This document shows positions 33,819 to 37,405 of a DNA stretch of 37,405 bases, in pieces. Origin of the DNA: Oligoflexia bacterium (GTDB lineage: Bacteria; Bdellovibrionota; Bacteriovoracia; Bacteriovoracales; Bacteriovoracaceae); the NCBI GenBank assembly GCA_015231325.1, contig JADGBS010000014.1:1-37405 (forward strand), in the 5' to 3' direction. The notes under the pieces were generated by a model that had not been told where the DNA came from, ran no database searches, and was given only the letters and a program-made list of their open reading frames with translations. Numbering within the stretch: the first letter of the stretch is position 1; every line of letters begins with the position of its first letter. The position numbers were made by a program, and so were the translations under genes.

Positions 33819-35930
33819 TTATTTGTTACTATTACTAAAAATTCCTCTAGGTATTTTGTATCCTTTTCTTTCTAATACTTCGACAAATTTAGGAATGAAG
33901 CCAGTTGCCTGATATTTACCTACTATTTTTCCCTGTTTATTCATTCCTTCTTGTTTAAAAATAAAAATTTGTTGCAATGTGATGATCTCACCTTGCATTC
34001 CACCTAACTCAGTGATTTCCATGATCCTTCTGGATCCGTCATCCAAACGTGACTGTTGAACTACCAAATGTACTGCCGAAGCGATCATTTCGCGAATTGC
34101 TCGTTGGGTTAACCCCGCACCGGAATATTGGACCAAGGTTTCCAAACGTCCCATGCAATCGCGGGCGTTGTTAGAGTGGACTGTCGTTAGTGATCCATCG
34201 TGACCGGTATTCATCGCTTGTAACATATCAAGAGTTTCACCTCCGCGACACTCTCCAACAACGATGCGGTCGGGTCGCATTCTTAGACATTGTTTTACTA
34301 GACAACGAATATCAACTCCTCCTTCACCTTCAAGGGAGGGATGCTTTGTCTCCAATCTAACAACATGTTCTTGTGGAAGGCGTAGTTCGGCAGAATCTTC
34401 GCAGGTAATGATTCTTTCGTTAGAGGGGATAAAACCACCGAGCATATTTATTAAAGTAGTTTTTCCAGATCCAGTACCCCCACTAACAACAATGTTGCGA
34501 TGGGCCTCGACTGATAGACGTAAAAAGTCGGCCATTTCCATGGATAATGAGCCGAAACCCACAAGATCTTTGTAAGTAAGAACTTTTTCCGGAAATTTAC
34601 GAATCGTAATAGTTGGTCCATTGAGGGCGCAAGGAGGAATTATTGCATGTACCCTTGATCCATCGCGAAGACGGGCATCTACGTATGGTACTTTTTCATC
34701 TATTCTTCTGCCAATGGGGGCCACAATTCTTTCTACAACGTTGAGTGCTTGACGATCGTTGGTAAAAACCGTCTCTGAAAGCTTAATTTTCCCACCCTTT
34801 TCAAAAAAAATCTGGTGTGGACCATTAACCATGATTTCACTGATAGTTTTATCAGAGAGCATGTCTTCTAACGGCCCCAGTCCGAGCGCTTCATCCAATA
34901 TTTCTTTAACTAATTTATTTGTATCTTCTCTGCCATCGGCGACTCCCTTGGTATCTTCTTTATCTAAAATTTCTACTACCTTTTTTTTAGTTTGTTCTCG
35001 GAGGATGATTCTTGCTTTGGGATCTTTATCGTCTCCCGTATTTTTGATGTCCATTTCTTCAACTAGAGCACGCAGCACCCGTCCCTTCAGATCCAGCCAG
35101 GCAAGCTTTCGTTTTTTTTCTGCAACCTCCGGATTCTCACCTTCTTTGGTTTTGGGAGGGGCGGCCCTAACCAATTTTTCCAAAGTTTTTAATACACTTT
35201 TTTGAGTTATTTTATGAACGCAATCAAGAACCCCTTTACTAAAGATCGAATTGGCCTGCGTGACAATCGCTGGCTGTGATTTACTAAGTGCTGCGATACA
35301 GGCGACATCATCTCTAGGAATAACCGCGAAAACTGGTTTTCCAATTTGACCTGCAATTATCTCTGGTGTGACAGGGATACCTTTTTGGGAGAAATTAGCA
35401 ACGATCTGCACTGCATCTTTTGGAAAAAGATTAGTCATTAATTCACTATAGAGCCGTTTTGTTTGAGCGACAGCTAGTACATCATGTGAGGTTACTAAAA
35501 ATATTAATGTTGAAGATTCTAGACCTCTTAGTGCTAGCGGGGAAAGATCGCTACCGATGTCGAGGATAGTAATGGGAGAAATGTTAGGAAGTGCTTTTAA
35601 CGTTTTGCCGATGCCATCTACGTTGATTTGTGCTGCTGCGCTGGGTTCAGCAGGCATTCCTATGAACGAAACTTTTTGAGGTGAAGTGGCCGCAAAGGTG
35701 AGAATAGTTCTCGGATCGATAGCACCGGAAAATTCTGACAATTCTTTTAAATTTTTTTTGGATTTTGATCCAGTAATAATTGATAGGTCGCCGCAGGCCT
35801 TTTGATCAAAATCTATCAGCATCACGTTGTTACGGATTTCTTGAGCGTAAGCGTATGCCAAATTTGCTGCGAACACTGATTTACCGACGCCACCTTTCCC
35901 TCCAATTACGCTAATGATGTGACCGCTCAT
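33819..35930 (-). CDS. TadZ (CpaE-like) - TadA (CpaF) fusion ATPase
   Basis: A 703-residue protein with two ATPase modules. Residues 1-240 are a MinD/ParA-like domain with the deviant Walker A GGKGGVGKSVF, MLIDFDQKACGDLSI and TILDIGSDLSP, as in CpaE/TadZ, which positions the Tad apparatus. After a Lys/Glu-rich linker, residues from about 330 are a CpaF/TadA secretion ATPase: MVNGPHQIFFEKGGKI, INMLGGFI preceded by Walker A SGGTGSGKTTL, the Asp box (TCEDSAELRLP), Walker B IVVGECRGGETLDM, and the His box TTVHSNNARDC. These two proteins are usually separate neighbouring genes. AGAGGT precedes the ATG. It lies between the secretin and tadB-like genes. Confidence 0.92.
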   Translation of the reverse strand: MSGHIISVIGGKGGVGKSVFAANLAYAYAQEIRNNVMLIDFDQKACGDLSIITGSKSKKNLKELSEFSGAIDPRTILTFAATSPQKVSFIGMPAEPSAAAQINVDGIGKTLKALPNISPITILDIGSDLSPLALRGLESSTLIFLVTSHDVLAVAQTKRLYSELMTNLFPKDAVQIVANFSQKGIPVTPEIIAGQIGKPVFAVIPRDDVACIAALSKSQPAIVTQANSIFSKGVLDCVHKITQKSVLKTLEKLVRAAPPKTKEGENPEVAEKKRKLAWLDLKGRVLRALVEEMDIKNTGDDKDPKARIILREQTKKKVVEILDKEDTKGVADGREDTNKLVKEILDEALGLGPLEDMLSDKTISEIMVNGPHQIFFEKGGKIKLSETVFTNDRQALNVVERIVAPIGRRIDEKVPYVDARLRDGSRVHAIIPPCALNGPTITIRKFPEKVLTYKDLVGFGSLSMEMADFLRLSVEAHRNIVVSGGTGSGKTTLINMLGGFIPSNERIITCEDSAELRLPQEHVVRLETKHPSLEGEGGVDIRCLVKQCLRMRPDRIVVGECRGGETLDMLQAMNTGHDGSLTTVHSNNARDCMGRLETLVQYSGAGLTQRAIREMIASAVHLVVQQSRLDDGSRRIMEITELGGMQGEIITLQQIFIFKQEGMNKQGKIVGKYQATGFIPKFVEVLERKGYKIPRGIFSNSNK

Positions 35931-35953
35931 GTACTTTTACCTCTCATGGATTT

Positions 35954-37216
35954 TTATCTCCTGCGTTGACGAAATTTTCGCTTTATCTCATTGCTGGCCT
36001 TTGATGCGTTGTCGATTATTTCTGGAGTGACAAAAACTACAAATTGGCTTTTGGAAATAGCGTGCGATTTAGATCTCAAGAAAGAGAATAGTGGTATGGC
36101 GCCCTCGACCTTGTCTTGTCCGAACGGTGGGTCTTTATCATATTGGGTTTGTGACTCATTAAGAGCGATACCACCGACCACGGCGGATTCTTTATCGTTC
36201 ACGATCAGTATTGTTCTGATATTATTTTCAGTAGTACCACTTTGACCTTGACCGAGACTGACCCCAATACCTAGACCTAATTCGATTTTATCATTTCCAA
36301 CTATGCTGGCCTTAACTTTGAAACTAAATCCAGTTTTAACCTGCAATACTCTGGAAAATTCTCCTGTACCTAAGGTGAAGGGAATAGTGGTGTTTTTTGT
36401 GACAGTAACCTCCTCTTTCGCCTTATCTTTTACAATAATTAATCCCGATTGAATCTCACGAGCATGGCCAGCACTTTTTGCGGCGGCCAATTGAGGTAGT
36501 AAATTCGCGAGAGTTCCTGAGAAGGTTCCGTTAGATTTAGTAGTAACTCCATCGGTAGTTGTTTTTCCAAATTGGATTTGGCCACCTCCCCCTTGTGCCA
36601 TTGTTGGTGTCCATTTGAACCCAAATATCTTACTGTAGTCTTTGGTCAATTCTACAAATTGTGCAATGATCTTTATCATTTTAGCGGCAGGGGGCGGTTG
36701 TTTTTGTTGAGCAGCAGCACCTTCGCTAACGGTAATAAAATTTTCAATGACACCTCTACCTTTTATCTCATTCAATTTTCCTGATTTTTGCGAGAGAGTG
36801 GTTATTCTATCTGGAACGAAGCCGGAGACAATCCTGGTGGCGAGATCTCTGTCTGAATCTTTTCCTACCACTCCCTCTATCCAGTACACACGATTAACTA
36901 TGCGAACTGTAACATCTTTGAGACCAGCACGTTTTAATTCATCTTTCATCTTTTCTAAAATTATTCTTTCGGTGTGGGGTGAGAGTTCATATAATTGTAT
37001 AACGTCTTTGTAACCTTCTAAAACAGTACTTACTCTTCCTATTTCACTAGGAACAACGATTTCTCCTTCCACGCATACTTTTCCTCCCCTGATTACGATC
37101 TTCAACCCCTCGACATCACCTAAAAATTCATTTAACTCCGTTACTACCTGCGATAGATTACTGGAAGTAATCTTTATTTTTAATTTTGCACTAACATTAA
37201 TTATTAGATTAATCAT
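35954..37216 (-). CDS. Tad-type secretin (CpaC/RcpA-like)
   Basis: Outer-membrane secretin of the Tad/CpaC class. An N-terminal region with two BON-like modules (VEGLKIVIRGGKVCVEGEIV and VTVRIVNRVYWIEGVVG) is followed by the secretin domain, with GFKWTP, IPFTLGTGEFSRVLQV, VNDKESAVVGGIALNES and the terminal FLRSKSHAISKSQFVVFVTP. Length is about 420 residues, and the end (IKRKFRQRRR) is typical. I use ATG 37216 instead of the track's TTG 37225. No signal peptide is visible in this frame or in the short upstream frames, although an outer-membrane protein needs one, so the 5' end may be lost. No clear ribosome site. Confidence 0.85.
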   Translation of the reverse strand: MINLIINVSAKLKIKITSSNLSQVVTELNEFLGDVEGLKIVIRGGKVCVEGEIVVPSEIGRVSTVLEGYKDVIQLYELSPHTERIILEKMKDELKRAGLKDVTVRIVNRVYWIEGVVGKDSDRDLATRIVSGFVPDRITTLSQKSGKLNEIKGRGVIENFITVSEGAAAQQKQPPPAAKMIKIIAQFVELTKDYSKIFGFKWTPTMAQGGGGQIQFGKTTTDGVTTKSNGTFSGTLANLLPQLAAAKSAGHAREIQSGLIIVKDKAKEEVTVTKNTTIPFTLGTGEFSRVLQVKTGFSFKVKASIVGNDKIELGLGIGVSLGQGQSGTTENNIRTILIVNDKESAVVGGIALNESQTQYDKDPPFGQDKVEGAIPLFSFLRSKSHAISKSQFVVFVTPEIIDNASKASNEIKRKFRQRRR

Positions 37217-37332
37217 TTTGTACAAATTTTTGTGTCTTCAGACCGGAAATCAAGTTTTCACACCAATAATTAAACATTTTTTTTTTTAGATAAGATTAAA
37301 AAAAAAGATGTCTGGTTTTAAATTTGCACATT

Positions 37333-37384
37333 AAAAAAAAAAAATAAACAGGCATAAAATTACTTTCTTTCAAAATACCTGTTT
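37333..37384 (-). terminator. intrinsic terminator of the next minus-strand gene
   Basis: On the minus strand AAACAGGTAT pairs with ATGCCTGTTT (10 bp including one G-U pair, 19-base loop) and is followed after one base by a run of 12 T. It would end transcription of a gene lying beyond the right edge, so the secretin gene needs its own promoter in the 117 bases between. Confidence 0.85.
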
Positions 37385-37405
37385 CAGGTTCGTTCTGTTC
37401 AGTCG

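Overview
The window is AT-rich bacterial chromosome, almost entirely coding. It reads like core genome of a deltaproteobacterium-type lineage, with Bdellovibrio-like organisms my best guess. The reasons are gyrB-gyrA followed directly by a split F0 cluster (atpZ/atpI-like, atpB, atpE without the F1 genes), an AtpE with a signal-like N-terminal extension, DUF4388-like and PilZ membrane proteins, and Tad-type secretion genes. The taxonomic guess is inference from gene content. No phage, insertion sequence or CRISPR array is visible.

Layout. (1) Positions 1-7001, plus strand: 3' end of gyrB, gyrA (frame broken), a TPR lipoprotein, atpZ-like, atpI-like, atpB and atpE, then marC. (2) 7030-11221: a DUF4388-like gene (minus) diverging from a membrane sensor-like gene and a lytic murein transglycosylase (frame broken). 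(3) 11237-12747: tRNA-Arg(ACG), a membrane PilZ-like gene with a promoter placed for leaderless transcription, and tadA, whose product edits that tRNA class. (4) 26201-12749, minus strand: nine closely packed genes, glmU-glmS-uvrD-asmA-mtnA-ppx/gppA-cNMP-binding-Flp/TadE-like-glpK, combining UDP-GlcNAc supply, DNA repair, envelope biogenesis and metabolism. (5) 26632-30811: lon (frame broken), a small membrane protein, a CheY-like receiver with an acidic/lysine tail, and a dCMP-deaminase-like gene with a clear terminator. (6) 30823-37405, minus strand: a small secreted Cys-rich protein and a secreted YD-repeat/RHS-type protein, then Tad genes (tadB-like, a tadZ-tadA fusion, a secretin), and the terminator of the next gene outside the window.

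Two themes stand out. First, three long conserved genes (gyrA, the lytic transglycosylase, lon) are each interrupted by a frame change of the same class (net -1/+2). The three lesions look different in kind, so mutation, assembly error or recoding all need testing; none has a canonical slippery heptamer at the junction. Second, conserved enzymes carry unusual low-complexity inserts or tails: Asn/Asp-rich in GyrA, Ser/Glu-rich inside GlmS, Gly/Met-rich inside Lon plus a (TTEL)n tail, Pro/Asn repeats in AsmA, and an acidic/Lys tract in the receiver. Several coincide with 10-14 bp DNA tandem repeats. I do not see a clearly novel defence or mobile system. The most promising items are the frame breaks, the TadZ-TadA fusion with its secretin lacking an export signal, and the orphan pseudopilin in the housekeeping operon.
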